64,000 nt of DNA from JBNAGF01 sp049801055. GTDB taxonomy: Bacteria; Pseudomonadota; Alphaproteobacteria; Rhodobacterales; Rhodobacteraceae. Under the pieces are notes generated by a model. It made no database searches and was not told the DNA's origin. It was given only the letters and a program-made list of their open reading frames with translations. Of this stretch, positions 17,852 to 27,375 are shown in pieces; within the stretch, counting starts at the first letter, position 1; each line of letters begins with the position of its first letter. A program made the position numbers and the translations under genes. The stretch spans positions 186,001-250,000 of the forward strand of contig NZ_JBNAGF010000005.1 of the NCBI RefSeq assembly GCF_049801055.1, read 5' to 3'.

Positions 17852-20065
17852 ATGGCTGAAAAATCGCGCCCCGACATATTGTATACCATTGTAGACGAAG
17901 CGCCGGAACTGGCCAGCGCGTCACTGCTTCCGATCATCCGCAGCTTTGCTTCGGCGGCCGATCTCGAGGTGGGAACCCGCGACATCTCGCTGGCGGGGCG
18001 GATCATTTCGACTTTTCCGGAAAACCTGACCGAGGCGCAGCGCCAGTCGGATGATCTGGCCATCCTTGGCGACCTTGTAAAAACGCCTGAGGCCAATGTC
18101 ATCAAGTTGCCGAATATTTCGGCGTCGGTTCCGCAACTGGTTGCGGCGATCGAGGAATTGCAGGCCAAGGGTTATAACATTCCGGCCTATCCCGAAGAAC
18201 CGTCGACCGACGAAGAAAAGGCTGTTCGCGCCCGGTATGACGCGATCAAGGGATCGGCTGTGAATCCGGTTCTGCGTGAAGGAAATTCGGACCGCCGCGC
18301 CGCCCGCGCCGTGAAGAACTTTGCCCGGGCAAACCCGCACTCTATGGGGACTTGGGAGGCGAGCAGCAAAACCAAAGTCAGCTCGATGCCGGGCAACGAC
18401 TTCTACGCAAACGAAAAATCGGCAACGATCTCTGGCGCACAGGCCGGTGAAGCGAAGATCGAATTTGTCGGCAAAGACGGCGCTGTCACTGTGCTGAAAG
18501 ACGGCTGGCCGCTCGAAGAAGGCACCGTCACCGACGCGACTTTCATGTCGGTGAAAGCTTTGTCGGCATTCCTGTCCGCAGCGATCGAGGACACCAAGAA
18601 AGACGGCACCATGTTCTCGCTGCACATGAAGGCAACGATGATGAAGGTATCGGACCCGATCATCTTTGGTTACGCGGTCAAAGCATGGCTGGCCCCTGTG
18701 TTTGAGCAGTTCGGTGATGAACTGGCCGAGCTCGGCGTCAACCCCAACTCCGGAATGGGTGATCTCCTTGAGCGGGTCAAAGGCCACGCTGGCATCATGG
18801 CTGCGATTGAGGCGGTGAATGGCGAACGCCCGTCGATGTACATGGTCGACTCCGATCGCGGCATCACCAACCTTCACGTGCCATCGGATGTCATCATCGA
18901 TGCTTCGATGCCAGCGGTGATCCGGGCCGGCGGCAAGGGTTGGGACGAAACCGGCGCCAAGGGCGACACCAATTGCGTGATCCCCGACCGCTGCTATTCG
19001 ACCGTCTATGACGAATCCATCAACTTCTTCAAAGCCAATGGTGCGCTGGACGTGACCAAGGCGGGTGCGGTGGCCAATGTCGGGTTGATGGCCCAGAAGG
19101 CCGAAGAATACGGCTCGCACCCCACCACGTTCGAGGCACCTGCTGACGGCGTCATCCGTATCGTGCTGGCCAATGGCGAAACGCTGCATTCCCATGACGT
19201 CGAAGCTGGCGATATCTGGCGTTCCTGCACTGTCAAGAAGGCACCGATCGAGAACTGGATCCAGCTGGCAACGGATCGGCAGCGCCTGACCGGATCCGAA
19301 GCCATTTTCTGGCTGGACGCCAACCGGGCCCACGATGCAGAGCTGATCAAATATGTGACGCGTGCGCTCGAAGCTGCGGGTGTGGCTGACAAATTTCAGA
19401 TTCTGGCGCCGCGTGAAGCAACTGCTCAATCGTTGAAGACGATTACTGCCGGTGACGATAGCATTGCCATCACCGGCAACGTGTTACGGGATTACCTGAC
19501 CGACTTGTTCCCGATCCTCGAACTTGGCACATCCGCCAAGATGCTGTCGATCGTCAAGCTGATGAACGGTGGCGGTCTGTTCGAAACCGGGGCCGGTGGA
19601 TCGGCGCCCAAGCATGTTCAGCAGTTGCAGAGCGAGAATCACCTGCGCTGGGACTCGATGGGTGAGTTCTGCGCTCTGGGTGAATCGCTGAACTTCCTTG
19701 CCGATGCGCAGGGCAATGCCAAGGCGGGTATTCTTGGGCAGGCAGCCGAAGCGGCCACACAAGGCATCCTTGACGATAATCGCTCACCGTCGCGCAAGGT
19801 CGGAGAGCCTGATAACCGCGACAGCCACTACTGGTTTGCCCGCTACTGGGCCGAGGCACTGGCAGCGCAGAGCGAAGATGCCGAACTGGCGGCGCATTTC
19901 GCGCCCATCGCTCAGGCGTTGGCGGACGGTGAACAGGCTATTCTGGCCGAACTGGCCGCGGTTCAGGGCAAGCCTGTGGATCTGGGCGGATACTATCACA
20001 CCGATCCTGCCAAGACGGCTGCGGTGATGCGGCCAAGCGCAACGCTGAATGCCATCGTCGATTGA
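17852..20065 (+). CDS. icd: Isocitrate dehydrogenase, NADP-dependent, monomeric type
   Basis: Monomeric isocitrate dehydrogenase of 737 residues, the usual length for this class (about 740). It oxidises isocitrate to 2-oxoglutarate in the citric acid cycle and makes NADPH. Recognisable blocks are the N-terminal IVDEAPELASASLLPI region, SVLREGNSDRRAA-like VLREGNSDRRAARAVK near residue 140, and DTNCVIPDRCYSTVYDE near 370. It lies alone with its own upstream region of about 300 bases and a strong terminator downstream. GGTAGGA just upstream serves as ribosome binding site. Unrelated in sequence to dimeric Icd. Confidence 0.96.
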   Translation: MAEKSRPDILYTIVDEAPELASASLLPIIRSFASAADLEVGTRDISLAGRIISTFPENLTEAQRQSDDLAILGDLVKTPEANVIKLPNISASVPQLVAAIEELQAKGYNIPAYPEEPSTDEEKAVRARYDAIKGSAVNPVLREGNSDRRAARAVKNFARANPHSMGTWEASSKTKVSSMPGNDFYANEKSATISGAQAGEAKIEFVGKDGAVTVLKDGWPLEEGTVTDATFMSVKALSAFLSAAIEDTKKDGTMFSLHMKATMMKVSDPIIFGYAVKAWLAPVFEQFGDELAELGVNPNSGMGDLLERVKGHAGIMAAIEAVNGERPSMYMVDSDRGITNLHVPSDVIIDASMPAVIRAGGKGWDETGAKGDTNCVIPDRCYSTVYDESINFFKANGALDVTKAGAVANVGLMAQKAEEYGSHPTTFEAPADGVIRIVLANGETLHSHDVEAGDIWRSCTVKKAPIENWIQLATDRQRLTGSEAIFWLDANRAHDAELIKYVTRALEAAGVADKFQILAPREATAQSLKTITAGDDSIAITGNVLRDYLTDLFPILELGTSAKMLSIVKLMNGGGLFETGAGGSAPKHVQQLQSENHLRWDSMGEFCALGESLNFLADAQGNAKAGILGQAAEAATQGILDDNRSPSRKVGEPDNRDSHYWFARYWAEALAAQSEDAELAAHFAPIAQALADGEQAILAELAAVQGKPVDLGGYYHTDPAKTAAVMRPSATLNAIVD

Positions 20066-20084
20066 TCACCGGCAGTGTGACAAC

Positions 20085-20111
20085 AGGGGCGTCCTTCGGG
20101 GCGCCCCTTTT
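20085..20111 (+). terminator. Rho-independent terminator after isocitrate dehydrogenase
   Basis: A GC-rich stem AGGGGCGTCC pairs (one G-T pair) with GGGGCGCCCCT around a TTCG tetraloop and runs into TTTTATTT. It lies 20 bases after the stop and could also serve the convergent small gene. Confidence 0.85.
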
Positions 20112-20135
20112 ATTTGAACGCTGTTCCGGGGTCGC

Positions 20136-20414
20136 TTACTTGCGCAGTGTCTCGCAGTAGTCCGCAAGCCCCATCATCAGAGTGTGGATCGCAGCTTCTG
20201 CTTCTGCGGCATCAACCCGCACGCGCTGACGCAGTTCTGCCGGCGCGCGTTCATCAGCAATCGCATCCTGCGCCATCAGAAAAGTCACAGAAGAGGCAAA
20301 GCCTTTTTGGCTTTTGATGGCTTCTGACATGTTCCCGATGCAATAGGGCCAAGACATCTCCTGCGCCATCAATGGTTGCCCCAGACAAATCAGGGCGAGC
20401 GCGAGTTTTTTCAT
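20136..20414 (-). CDS. Small exported protein of unknown function
   Basis: A 92-residue protein with a clear signal peptide (MKKLALALICLGQPLMA, cleavage before QEM). The mature part has two cysteines, one near the start (PYCIGNMSEA) and one near the end (ADYCETLRK), which could form a disulfide in the periplasm; it is otherwise helical and acidic. GGAGG lies five bases before the ATG, so the start is well supported. It is convergent with the isocitrate dehydrogenase gene and divergent from nqrA. I do not recognise the family. Confidence 0.7.
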   Translation of the reverse strand: MKKLALALICLGQPLMAQEMSWPYCIGNMSEAIKSQKGFASSVTFLMAQDAIADERAPAELRQRVRVDAAEAEAAIHTLMMGLADYCETLRK

Positions 20415-20826
20415 TTTTGCCTCCAGTTACCGCTTCGATAAAACCGATTGTCAAAATTCCAATGAAGATGTCAAAAATCTTGTTCACTGATCCTACGTGA
20501 ATTGGCATTGCCGATCGGCCCCTCGGCCTATTGGGAAGCGGACAAAGCCATAGCCTGCAGCGGTTCTGTGCAGACACGAGGTCACCTGCGTCACTTTGGC
20601 CATTTCGATAGGAAATTGGGGAATTCCGCGATTTTTTGCAAAATGCAGGTTTGCGTTCGAGCCGTTCGCCGCATAAAAGCAGCAGCAAACCGGAGAATGA
20701 TCAGCGTGATGCCCGCCCCGTCCGGGGCGACGGCGTCTTGTTGCAGGCTGTGGTTTGCGAAGCTGGTGTGGCCGAAACTTCTGGTTGCGCCGAACTGGGA
20801 CGCGGGCTCGGAAGAACGACGCTGAC
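20415..20826 (+). promoter_or_regulatory. Intergenic region upstream of nqrA
   Basis: About 410 bases between the divergent small exported gene and nqrA. No convincing gene is seen. It contains a short GC dyad (GCCCCG and CGGGGC, 20715-20728) about 100 bases before nqrA, and must hold the promoter of the nqr operon. The open frame running through it into nqrA does not look like protein. Confidence 0.4.
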
Positions 20827-22170
20827 ATGCAGAACTACACATTGAAAAAGGGGTTGGACCTGCCGGTGACCGGCGCCCCTGAGCAAAAGGTCCAACCTGG
20901 TCCGGAATATCGGTCTGTTGCCGTTCTGGGTGCGGATTTTATCGGATTGAAACCCCGTATGCTGGTGAAAGAAGGGGATGAGGTGCGCCGTGGCACACCG
21001 CTCTTCTGCAACAAGGATGCCGAGGAGGCGATGATGGTCGCCCCGATGACGGGCAAGGTGGTTGCAATCAACCGGGGCGCGCGCCGCGTGTTGCAGAGCG
21101 TCGTGATCGAAGTCAGCGATGTGAATGACGCCGGGCTGGATTTTTCGGCGGTCGGCAATGCCGACACGGCCGAAGGCTTGACCGAAAAGCTGTGCGCCGC
21201 TGGCTTGTGGACCTCTTTCCGCACGCGCCCATATTCCAAGATGCCAAAACCGGGTGATGCACCGCAGGCGATTTTCGTCACCGCTATGGAAAGTGAACCG
21301 CTGTCCGCCGACGCAGCTTTGATCATTTCCGAAGCAGGAGAGGCATTTGCGGCAGGTTTGAAGGCGGTTTCCACCCTGACCGAAGGCACGACATGGCTGT
21401 GCCAGAAGCCGGGCGATGCTCTACCGGGCTCGGATCTGCCGGGCGTCGAAGCGGCGAGTTTCGACGGTCCGCATCCGGCTGGTCTTGCCGGCACGCACAT
21501 TCATTTTCTGCATCCGCTGACTGCTGAATCGCAGGTCTGGACCGTTGGATATCAGGATATCATTGCCATAGGCCGGCTCATACTGACCGGGCATCTGGAT
21601 CCCAATATCATCGTGGCGATCTCCGGGCCGGCTGCGCGCCAGCCGCGCCTGATCCGCACCGTGATGGGCGCCTCCACCGATGAACTGACTGCAGACGAAG
21701 TGTCGGTTGACGGCACGGTCCGCGTTATCTCGGGCTCGATCCTGTCGGGCCGACATGCGCATGGTCCCGAGGCATTTCTGGGACGGTTCGCGCGTCAGAT
21801 CACGTTGATCCGCGAAGATGCCGACCAGATCCCGATGGGGTGGATCCGGCCAATGCCGTCGAAATATGCGGTTCAGCCCGTTCTGGGCTCGGCGTTCTCG
21901 CGCAAGCTTTATGCCCTGACCAGTAACCTCAACGGCGGACGTCGCGCCATGGTGCCGACAGGCACGTTCGAGCAGCTGATGCCGCAGGACTACCTGCCGA
22001 CTCAGCTGCTGCGTGCGCTTCTGGTTATGGATACGGATCAGGCCCAGGCGCTGGGTGCGCTGGAACTGGACGAAGAGGATCTCGGCCTTGTCGGTTTTGC
22101 CTGTCCGGCCAAGTATGAATATGGGCTGGCGCTGCGCGACAGCCTGTCCAAGATTGAAAAGGAGGGCTGA
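20827..22170 (+). CDS. nqrA: Na+-translocating NADH:quinone reductase subunit A
   Basis: NqrA, 447 residues, the soluble-side subunit of the sodium-pumping NADH:quinone oxidoreductase, implicated in quinone binding. The N-terminus MQNYTLKKGLDLPVTGAPEQ, the GADFIGLKPRMLVKEGD segment and THIHFLHPL block match the family. Start taken at 20827 because the upstream open frame has no family similarity. First gene of nqrABCDEF; nqrB follows after five bases. In marine bacteria this pump creates a sodium motive force from NADH oxidation. Confidence 0.95.
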   Translation: MQNYTLKKGLDLPVTGAPEQKVQPGPEYRSVAVLGADFIGLKPRMLVKEGDEVRRGTPLFCNKDAEEAMMVAPMTGKVVAINRGARRVLQSVVIEVSDVNDAGLDFSAVGNADTAEGLTEKLCAAGLWTSFRTRPYSKMPKPGDAPQAIFVTAMESEPLSADAALIISEAGEAFAAGLKAVSTLTEGTTWLCQKPGDALPGSDLPGVEAASFDGPHPAGLAGTHIHFLHPLTAESQVWTVGYQDIIAIGRLILTGHLDPNIIVAISGPAARQPRLIRTVMGASTDELTADEVSVDGTVRVISGSILSGRHAHGPEAFLGRFARQITLIREDADQIPMGWIRPMPSKYAVQPVLGSAFSRKLYALTSNLNGGRRAMVPTGTFEQLMPQDYLPTQLLRALLVMDTDQAQALGALELDEEDLGLVGFACPAKYEYGLALRDSLSKIEKEG

Positions 22171-22175
22171 GCCTC

Positions 22176-23381
22176 ATGGGTTTGCGCAGCTTCTTTGATC
22201 GGATCGAACCGAACTTCACCAAGGGCGGCAAGTACGAGAAGCTCTTTCCCATCTACGAGATGGTCGAGAGCTTCATCTATACGCCCAAGACAGTAACCTC
22301 CGTCGCGCCGCATGCCCGCTCGTATGTGGATATGAAGCGGATCATGACCTACGTGGTTATTGCGACGATCCCCTGCATCCTGTTTGGTATGTGGAACACC
22401 GGGTATCAGGCCAACTCGGCGCTGGCTGCGATGGGCCCTGAGGCCGCGACCGGCTGGCGGATCGCGATCTTGCAGATGTTGGGCATCTCGCAGGATCCGG
22501 CAAGCCTGTTCGGTAATTTTGCGCATGGTTTCCTGTATTTCCTGCCGATCTACGTGACAACACTGGTAGTGGGCGGCATCTGGGAGGTGCTGTTCGCTAC
22601 GGTACGGGGCCATGAGGTGAACGAGGGCTTCCTTGTCACGTCGATGCTCTACACGCTGATTATGCCCGCCTCGGCTCCGCTGTGGCAGGTCGCTCTGGGA
22701 ATTTCCTTTGGGGTTGTGATCGGCAAGGAAGTGTTTGGCGGCACCGGCAAGAACTTCCTCAACCCTGCGCTGGTGGGGCGGGCCTTTCTCTACTTTGCCT
22801 ATCCGGCCAACATGTCGGGTGACGCGATCTGGACCCCGGTTGACGGGTTCTCGGGCGCAACTGCGCTGGCTGTGTCCGCAGCAGATGGCTACCAGCAACT
22901 GGCCTCCGAAGGCATTACATGGATGAGCGCGTTTTATGGCACCATTCAAGGCAGCTTTGGGGAAACATCTACGCTGGCCTGTGCGCTAGGCCTGATCTTC
23001 CTGCTGACCACCAGGATCGCGAACTTCCGGCTGATCCTCGGGTGCCTGGGCGGGATGATCGGCTTTTCGCTGCTGCTCAACGTGATCGGCTCCGATACCA
23101 ACCCGATGTTCGCCATGCCCTGGTACTGGCACCTCGTTCTGGGGGGGTATGCCTTTGGGCTTGTGTTCATGGTGACCGAACCGGTTTCGGCCTCGCACAC
23201 CAACACGGGCCGCTACATCTATGGCGCCCTGATCGGTGTGATGGTTGTGCTGATCCGGGTCATCAACCCAGCCTTCCCCGAAGGCATGATGCTCGCGATC
23301 CTGTTCGGTAACGTCTTTGCCCCGCTGATCGACCATTTTGTCGTTCAGGCGAACATCAAACGGAGGGCGCGTCGTGTCTGA
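22176..23381 (+). CDS. nqrB: Na+-translocating NADH:quinone reductase subunit B
   Basis: NqrB, 401 residues, an integral membrane subunit with about ten hydrophobic helices that carries a covalently bound FMN. The flavinylation motif D-G-F-S-G-A-T is present near residue 225 (VDGFSGATALA), fitting the consensus used by ApbE, and ApbE is encoded downstream at 28829. The KEVFGGTGKNFLNPALVGRA block is characteristic. The 3' end overlaps the nqrC start. Confidence 0.96.
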   Translation: MGLRSFFDRIEPNFTKGGKYEKLFPIYEMVESFIYTPKTVTSVAPHARSYVDMKRIMTYVVIATIPCILFGMWNTGYQANSALAAMGPEAATGWRIAILQMLGISQDPASLFGNFAHGFLYFLPIYVTTLVVGGIWEVLFATVRGHEVNEGFLVTSMLYTLIMPASAPLWQVALGISFGVVIGKEVFGGTGKNFLNPALVGRAFLYFAYPANMSGDAIWTPVDGFSGATALAVSAADGYQQLASEGITWMSAFYGTIQGSFGETSTLACALGLIFLLTTRIANFRLILGCLGGMIGFSLLLNVIGSDTNPMFAMPWYWHLVLGGYAFGLVFMVTEPVSASHTNTGRYIYGALIGVMVVLIRVINPAFPEGMMLAILFGNVFAPLIDHFVVQANIKRRARRV

Positions 23382-24177
23382 AGCTGACAACAAGGGCCTC
23401 ATCGGCCGTTTTCTCGCAATGCCGGCAGATTCGGTGCCCAAGACTATCTTTGTGGCGGTGTCGCTTTGCCTGTTTGCCTCTATGATTGTTTCGGCCGCAG
23501 CGGTTTCCCTGCGCCCGGTGCAGGAGGCCAACAAGCTGCGGGACAAGCAGCTCAACGTGTTGCAGGTGGCGGGTGTTTATGAACCCGGAATGAATGTTTC
23601 CGAAGCTTTCGCCGCGTTTGAGCCGCGTGTTTTGGAACTGGAATCCGGCGCTTTCACCGACCAGTTCGATGCTGCCACTTTTGACGACCTTGCCGCTGCC
23701 AGCGATCCCGAACTGGGCCGTGCCCTGAGCGACGATCCGGCCGGAATAGGGCGACAGTCGAAGTTCCGCACCGTCTATCTGCTGAAGAATGAGAGCGGCG
23801 CGCTGGACAAGGTGATCCTGCCGATTCACGGATATGGCCTGTGGTCGACGCTGTATGGTTTCATCGCGCTCGAAGCGAACGGAAACGACATCTTCGGTCT
23901 TCAGTTCTACCAGCATGGCGAAACCCCGGGACTGGGCGCCGAGGTCGACAACCCGCGCTGGAAGGCGCTCTGGAACGGCAAGAAGCTGCGTGACGACAAT
24001 GGCGACTTGCAGATCACGGTGGCCAAGACGCAGTCTGCGGCCGGTCCGGACTATTATGTCGATGGGCTCGCCGGCGCGACCCTGACCACGGTTGGCGTCG
24101 ACAATCTGGTTAAGTTCTGGATGGGTGACCAAGGTTACGCCCCCTTCCTCGCCAAGTTGCAAGCAGGAGAGATCTGA
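23374..24177 (+). CDS. nqrC: Na+-translocating NADH:quinone reductase subunit C
   Basis: NqrC, 267 residues, one N-terminal transmembrane helix and a periplasmic FMN-binding domain. I chose the GTG at 23374, which overlaps the nqrB stop (GTGTCTGA) and has CGGAGG at 23361 just upstream; an in-frame ATG at 23338 lies deep inside nqrB. The flavinylation site reads D-G-L-A-G-A-T, so the threonine acceptor is kept but the residue three before it is alanine instead of the usual serine or threonine. The stop overlaps the nqrD start. Confidence 0.94.
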   Translation: MSEADNKGLIGRFLAMPADSVPKTIFVAVSLCLFASMIVSAAAVSLRPVQEANKLRDKQLNVLQVAGVYEPGMNVSEAFAAFEPRVLELESGAFTDQFDAATFDDLAAASDPELGRALSDDPAGIGRQSKFRTVYLLKNESGALDKVILPIHGYGLWSTLYGFIALEANGNDIFGLQFYQHGETPGLGAEVDNPRWKALWNGKKLRDDNGDLQITVAKTQSAAGPDYYVDGLAGATLTTVGVDNLVKFWMGDQGYAPFLAKLQAGEI

Positions 24178-24830
24178 TGGCCCAGACCAAGAAGGAAATG
24201 CTGGTCGATCCACTGGTCGACAACAACCCGATCACGCTTCAGGTTCTGGGGATCTGTTCGGCGCTGGCCGTTACCTCCTCGTTGCAGGTGGCTTTTGTGA
24301 TGGCGCTTGCCGTGACCTTCGTAACGTCGTTTTCGTCGTTCTTCATATCGATCCTGCGGAACCACATTCCCGGCTCGATCAGGATCATCGTGCAAATGGT
24401 GATCATCGCTTCGCTGGTGATCCTCGTGGACCAGATCCTCAAGGCCTATGCCTTTGAGATTTCCAAAACCCTGTCGGTTTTTGTTGGTCTGATCATCACG
24501 AACTGCATCGTTATGGGCCGCGCCGAAGCCTTTGCCATGAAGAACCCACCGGTGGCTTCGTTCATCGACGGTATCGGCAATGGTCTTGGCTATGGCCTGA
24601 TCCTGATGCTGGTCGGCGTGATCCGCGAGCTGTTCGGATCGGGCTCGCTTTTTGGCGTGACCATCCTGCAAACCGTGAACAATGGCGGTTGGTATGTGCC
24701 TAACGGCATGCTTTTGCTGCCGCCCTCGGCGTTCTTCATCATCGGCCTGATCATCTGGGCCTTCCGAACCTGGAAACCCAATCAGGTTGAAGAACGTGAA
24801 TACAAGATCCAGTCGGTGGAGGCTCACTGA
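24177..24830 (+). CDS. nqrD: Na+-translocating NADH:quinone reductase subunit D
   Basis: NqrD, 217 residues, a membrane subunit with about six hydrophobic helices. GLIITNCIVMGRAEAFA with its conserved cysteine (involved with NqrE in an intramembrane iron-sulfur centre) and GLGYGLILMLVGVIRELFG are typical of the NqrD/RnfE family. NqrDE are homologous to RnfEA, but the presence of nqrA and nqrF in the same operon settles the assignment. One-base overlaps join it to nqrC and nqrE. Confidence 0.96.
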   Translation: MAQTKKEMLVDPLVDNNPITLQVLGICSALAVTSSLQVAFVMALAVTFVTSFSSFFISILRNHIPGSIRIIVQMVIIASLVILVDQILKAYAFEISKTLSVFVGLIITNCIVMGRAEAFAMKNPPVASFIDGIGNGLGYGLILMLVGVIRELFGSGSLFGVTILQTVNNGGWYVPNGMLLLPPSAFFIIGLIIWAFRTWKPNQVEEREYKIQSVEAH

Positions 24831-25438
24831 TGGAAGAGCTGATCTCACTGGCCGTAAAGGCCATATTTGTTGAAAACCTGGCTCTGTCCTTCTTTCTTGG
24901 CATGTGTACGTTCATCGCCGTGTCCAAGAAGATCTCGACTGCGCTGGGGTTGGGCATCTCGGTGATGGTCGTGCAGGCCATCACAGTGCCGACCAATAAC
25001 CTGCTGCTCAATGGGCTGCTGAAGCCCGGCGCGCTGGAGTGGGCCGGTTTTGGCAATGTCGACCTGACTTTTCTCGGGCTGATCACCTATATCGGGGTCA
25101 TCGCCGCGATGGTGCAGATCCTCGAAATGGTGCTCGATAAGTTCTTTCCGCCGCTCTACAACGCGCTGGGGATTTTCCTGCCGCTGATCACTGTGAACTG
25201 CGCCATTCTCGGTGGCTCGTTGTTCATGGTGGAACGCGACTACAATTTTGCCGAGGCCACCACTTATGGCCTGTCTTCCGGTTTTGGCTGGGCGCTGGCA
25301 ATTACCGCGATGGCGGGTGTGCGCGAAAAGCTGAAATACAGCGATGTGCCGGACGGACTGCAGGGGCTTGGCATCACATTCATCACCGCGGGACTGATGG
25401 CGCTAGCCTTCATGTCCTTCTCGGGCGTCAAACTGTAA
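24830..25438 (+). CDS. nqrE: Na+-translocating NADH:quinone reductase subunit E
   Basis: NqrE, 202 residues, a six-helix membrane subunit paired with NqrD. The conserved cysteine-containing segments FFLGMCTFIAVSKK near residue 25 and PLITVNCAILGGSLFM near 120 are present; these cysteines coordinate the intramembrane iron-sulfur centre with NqrD. Start overlaps the nqrD stop by one base; nqrF follows after 10 bases. Confidence 0.96.
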   Translation: MEELISLAVKAIFVENLALSFFLGMCTFIAVSKKISTALGLGISVMVVQAITVPTNNLLLNGLLKPGALEWAGFGNVDLTFLGLITYIGVIAAMVQILEMVLDKFFPPLYNALGIFLPLITVNCAILGGSLFMVERDYNFAEATTYGLSSGFGWALAITAMAGVREKLKYSDVPDGLQGLGITFITAGLMALAFMSFSGVKL

Positions 25439-25448
25439 GGGGGCGGCA

Positions 25449-26669
25449 ATGGAAACGTTTAGCCTTGGCGTAGTCCTCTTCACCCTGATCGTTCTGGCCC
25501 TGGTTGCTATCATTATGGCGGCCCGGTCACGGCTGGTATCGACAGGCAACGTGGACATCACCATCAATGGTGAAAAGACCATCTCGGTTCCGGCAGGTGG
25601 CAAACTGCTGCAGACACTGGCCGAACAGAAACTTTTTGTTCCTTCGGCCTGTGGCGGCGGCGGAACCTGCGCACAATGCCGGGTTCGTGTGCATTCCGGC
25701 GGCGGGTCGATCCTGCCAACCGAGGAAAGCCACATCACCAAACGCGAAGCTGCTTGCGGTGACCGGCTGTCCTGTCAGGTCGCAGTCAAGCAGGACATGA
25801 ACATCGAAGTTCCCGAAGAAGTCTTTGGTGTGAAGAAATGGGAATGCGAGGTTGTGTCGAACGAGAACGTTGCGACCTTTATCAAGGCGCTGGTTCTGAA
25901 ACTGCCTGAAGGCGAGGATGTCAACTTCCGCGCCGGTGGTTACATTCAGATTGCCGCGCCTCCGCACCAGCTCTCCTACACAGATTTCGATGTCGAAGAA
26001 GAATATCGAGAGGACTGGGACAAGTTCAATCTCTGGCAGTACAAGTCCACGTTGACCGAGCCGATTGAACGGGCTTACTCGATGGCGAACTACCCCGAGG
26101 AACGCGGCATGATCATGCTGAATGTCCGCGTAGCTTCACCGCCTCCCGGGTCGGAAGGTATCCCGCCGGGCCTGATGTCATCGTACATCTTTAACCTCAA
26201 GCCGGGCGACAAGGTCACTATCTCCGGTCCGTTTGGCGAGTTCTTTGCCCGTGACACAGAGAAAGAGATGGTCTTTATCGGTGGTGGTGCCGGCATGGCG
26301 CCGATGCGCAGCCACATCTTTGATCAGCTCAAGCGTCTGAACTCGAAGCGCAAGATCAGCTTCTGGTATGGTGCGCGGTCGAAGCGCGAGATGTTCTTTG
26401 TCGAGGATTTCGACGGGCTGGCTGCTGAGAACCCGAACTTCGAGTGGCATGTGGCGCTGAGCGACCCGCAACCTGGCGACGACTGGGACGGTTACACCGG
26501 GTTTATTCACAACGTGCTCTTTGAGGAATACCTCAAGAACCACCCGGCGCCTGAGGATTGTGAATTCTACATGTGTGGCCCACCGATCATGAACCAGTCG
26601 GTCATCAACATGCTGCTGGATCTGGGTGTGGACCGCGAAGACATCATGCTCGACGATTTCGGCGGCTGA
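25449..26669 (+). CDS. nqrF: Na+-translocating NADH:quinone reductase subunit F
   Basis: NqrF, 406 residues, the NADH-oxidising subunit. It has one N-terminal membrane helix, a plant-type [2Fe-2S] domain with ACGGGGTCAQC near residue 70 and the last cysteine in RLSCQVAV, an FAD domain with RAYSMANYP near 210, and an NADH-binding domain with GGGAGMAPMRSH near 275. Electrons enter from NADH at the FAD and pass through the cluster to NqrB and NqrC. Last gene of the nqrABCDEF run, followed by a hairpin terminator. Confidence 0.97.
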   Translation: METFSLGVVLFTLIVLALVAIIMAARSRLVSTGNVDITINGEKTISVPAGGKLLQTLAEQKLFVPSACGGGGTCAQCRVRVHSGGGSILPTEESHITKREAACGDRLSCQVAVKQDMNIEVPEEVFGVKKWECEVVSNENVATFIKALVLKLPEGEDVNFRAGGYIQIAAPPHQLSYTDFDVEEEYREDWDKFNLWQYKSTLTEPIERAYSMANYPEERGMIMLNVRVASPPPGSEGIPPGLMSSYIFNLKPGDKVTISGPFGEFFARDTEKEMVFIGGGAGMAPMRSHIFDQLKRLNSKRKISFWYGARSKREMFFVEDFDGLAAENPNFEWHVALSDPQPGDDWDGYTGFIHNVLFEEYLKNHPAPEDCEFYMCGPPIMNQSVINMLLDLGVDREDIMLDDFGG

Positions 26670-26691
26670 TCCAAACGGTAAAACAATTAAT

Positions 26692-26727
26692 GGCCCGCGA
26701 TGCGAATGCAACGCGGGTCCTTTTTGT
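26692..26727 (+). terminator. Rho-independent terminator after nqrF
   Basis: A stem built on CCCGCG and CGCGGG with flanking GG/CC pairs is followed by CCTTTTTGTTT. It ends the nqr operon and lies at the 3' end of the convergent yceI-like gene. Confidence 0.75.
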
Positions 26728-26732
26728 TTGGG

Positions 26733-27311
26733 TTACTGGGTAGCTTTCAACTCGCTTACGATCCTGATCGAGATTGGCCCGGTCGAGAAAGGACCGACAC
26801 CGAAAGCCAAATGGTCGAGTGTCGCACTTGCAGAGAACGCGGCCCATTCGCCCTGATAATACTCGATGGCACCACCCAGTGGGTGTGGGCCTAAATGAGT
26901 CATTGTCGTTTCCAAGGTCACTGGCAGGGTCGTGCCGTGGATCGTCAGATCTCCGGTCACGTTGGCGGTGTTTTCCCCGGTTTGCTCGACGCCGGTGCTG
27001 ACAAAGGTGATTTCAGGATATGTTTCGACCTCGAGGAAATCGGCGCTGGACAAGTGATCATCCAGCGGTTTGAAGCCGGTTGAGACACTGTTGGTCTGGA
27101 CGGTGACGTTTAGGGTGGCAGCTTCGACGTTTTCGGGGTCGAGGACCAGTGTGCCGTCGACCACGGTGAATTCGCCGCTTTGCATTGACACTCCGGCATG
27201 GCTCCAGCCGAAGTGAACTTCGGTATGGCCCTGATCGGTCTTGTAAGTGGCTGCCAAGGTCGGGGGCGCGGCCAGCAGCGCGGCGGTGAGGAGGGGGGCG
27301 AACTTGTTCAT
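26733..27311 (-). CDS. YceI family periplasmic protein
   Basis: A 192-residue YceI/polyisoprenoid-binding lipocalin-like protein with a signal peptide (MNKFAPLLTAALLAAPPTLA). The mature protein begins TYKTDQGHTEVHFGWSHAG, the usual YceI opening, and VTGDLTIHGTTLPVTLE near residue 130 is the family hallmark. ATG at 27311 is preferred because AGGAAG lies nine bases upstream; the in-frame ATG at 27317 is too close to it. It is divergent from a MarR regulator, with a 38-base perfect palindrome between them, so it is probably controlled by that regulator. Ligand unknown; isoprenoid quinones are a common suggestion. Confidence 0.9.
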   Translation of the reverse strand: MNKFAPLLTAALLAAPPTLAATYKTDQGHTEVHFGWSHAGVSMQSGEFTVVDGTLVLDPENVEAATLNVTVQTNSVSTGFKPLDDHLSSADFLEVETYPEITFVSTGVEQTGENTANVTGDLTIHGTTLPVTLETTMTHLGPHPLGGAIEYYQGEWAAFSASATLDHLAFGVGPFSTGPISIRIVSELKATQ

Positions 27312-27375
27312 AACCATGTCCTTCCTGTTCGGTGTTGAATCGGGTTTCGGTTGATCTTTATGGTTCAGCAGAGCC

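Noticed and set aside
17921..19429. 502-codon minus-strand frame opposite isocitrate dehydrogenase
   Set aside because: Entirely within a well-supported gene and without any recognisable motif.
24177..25438. RnfE/RnfA genes
   Set aside because: Homologous membrane subunits, but flanked by nqrA-C and nqrF, so they are nqrD and nqrE.
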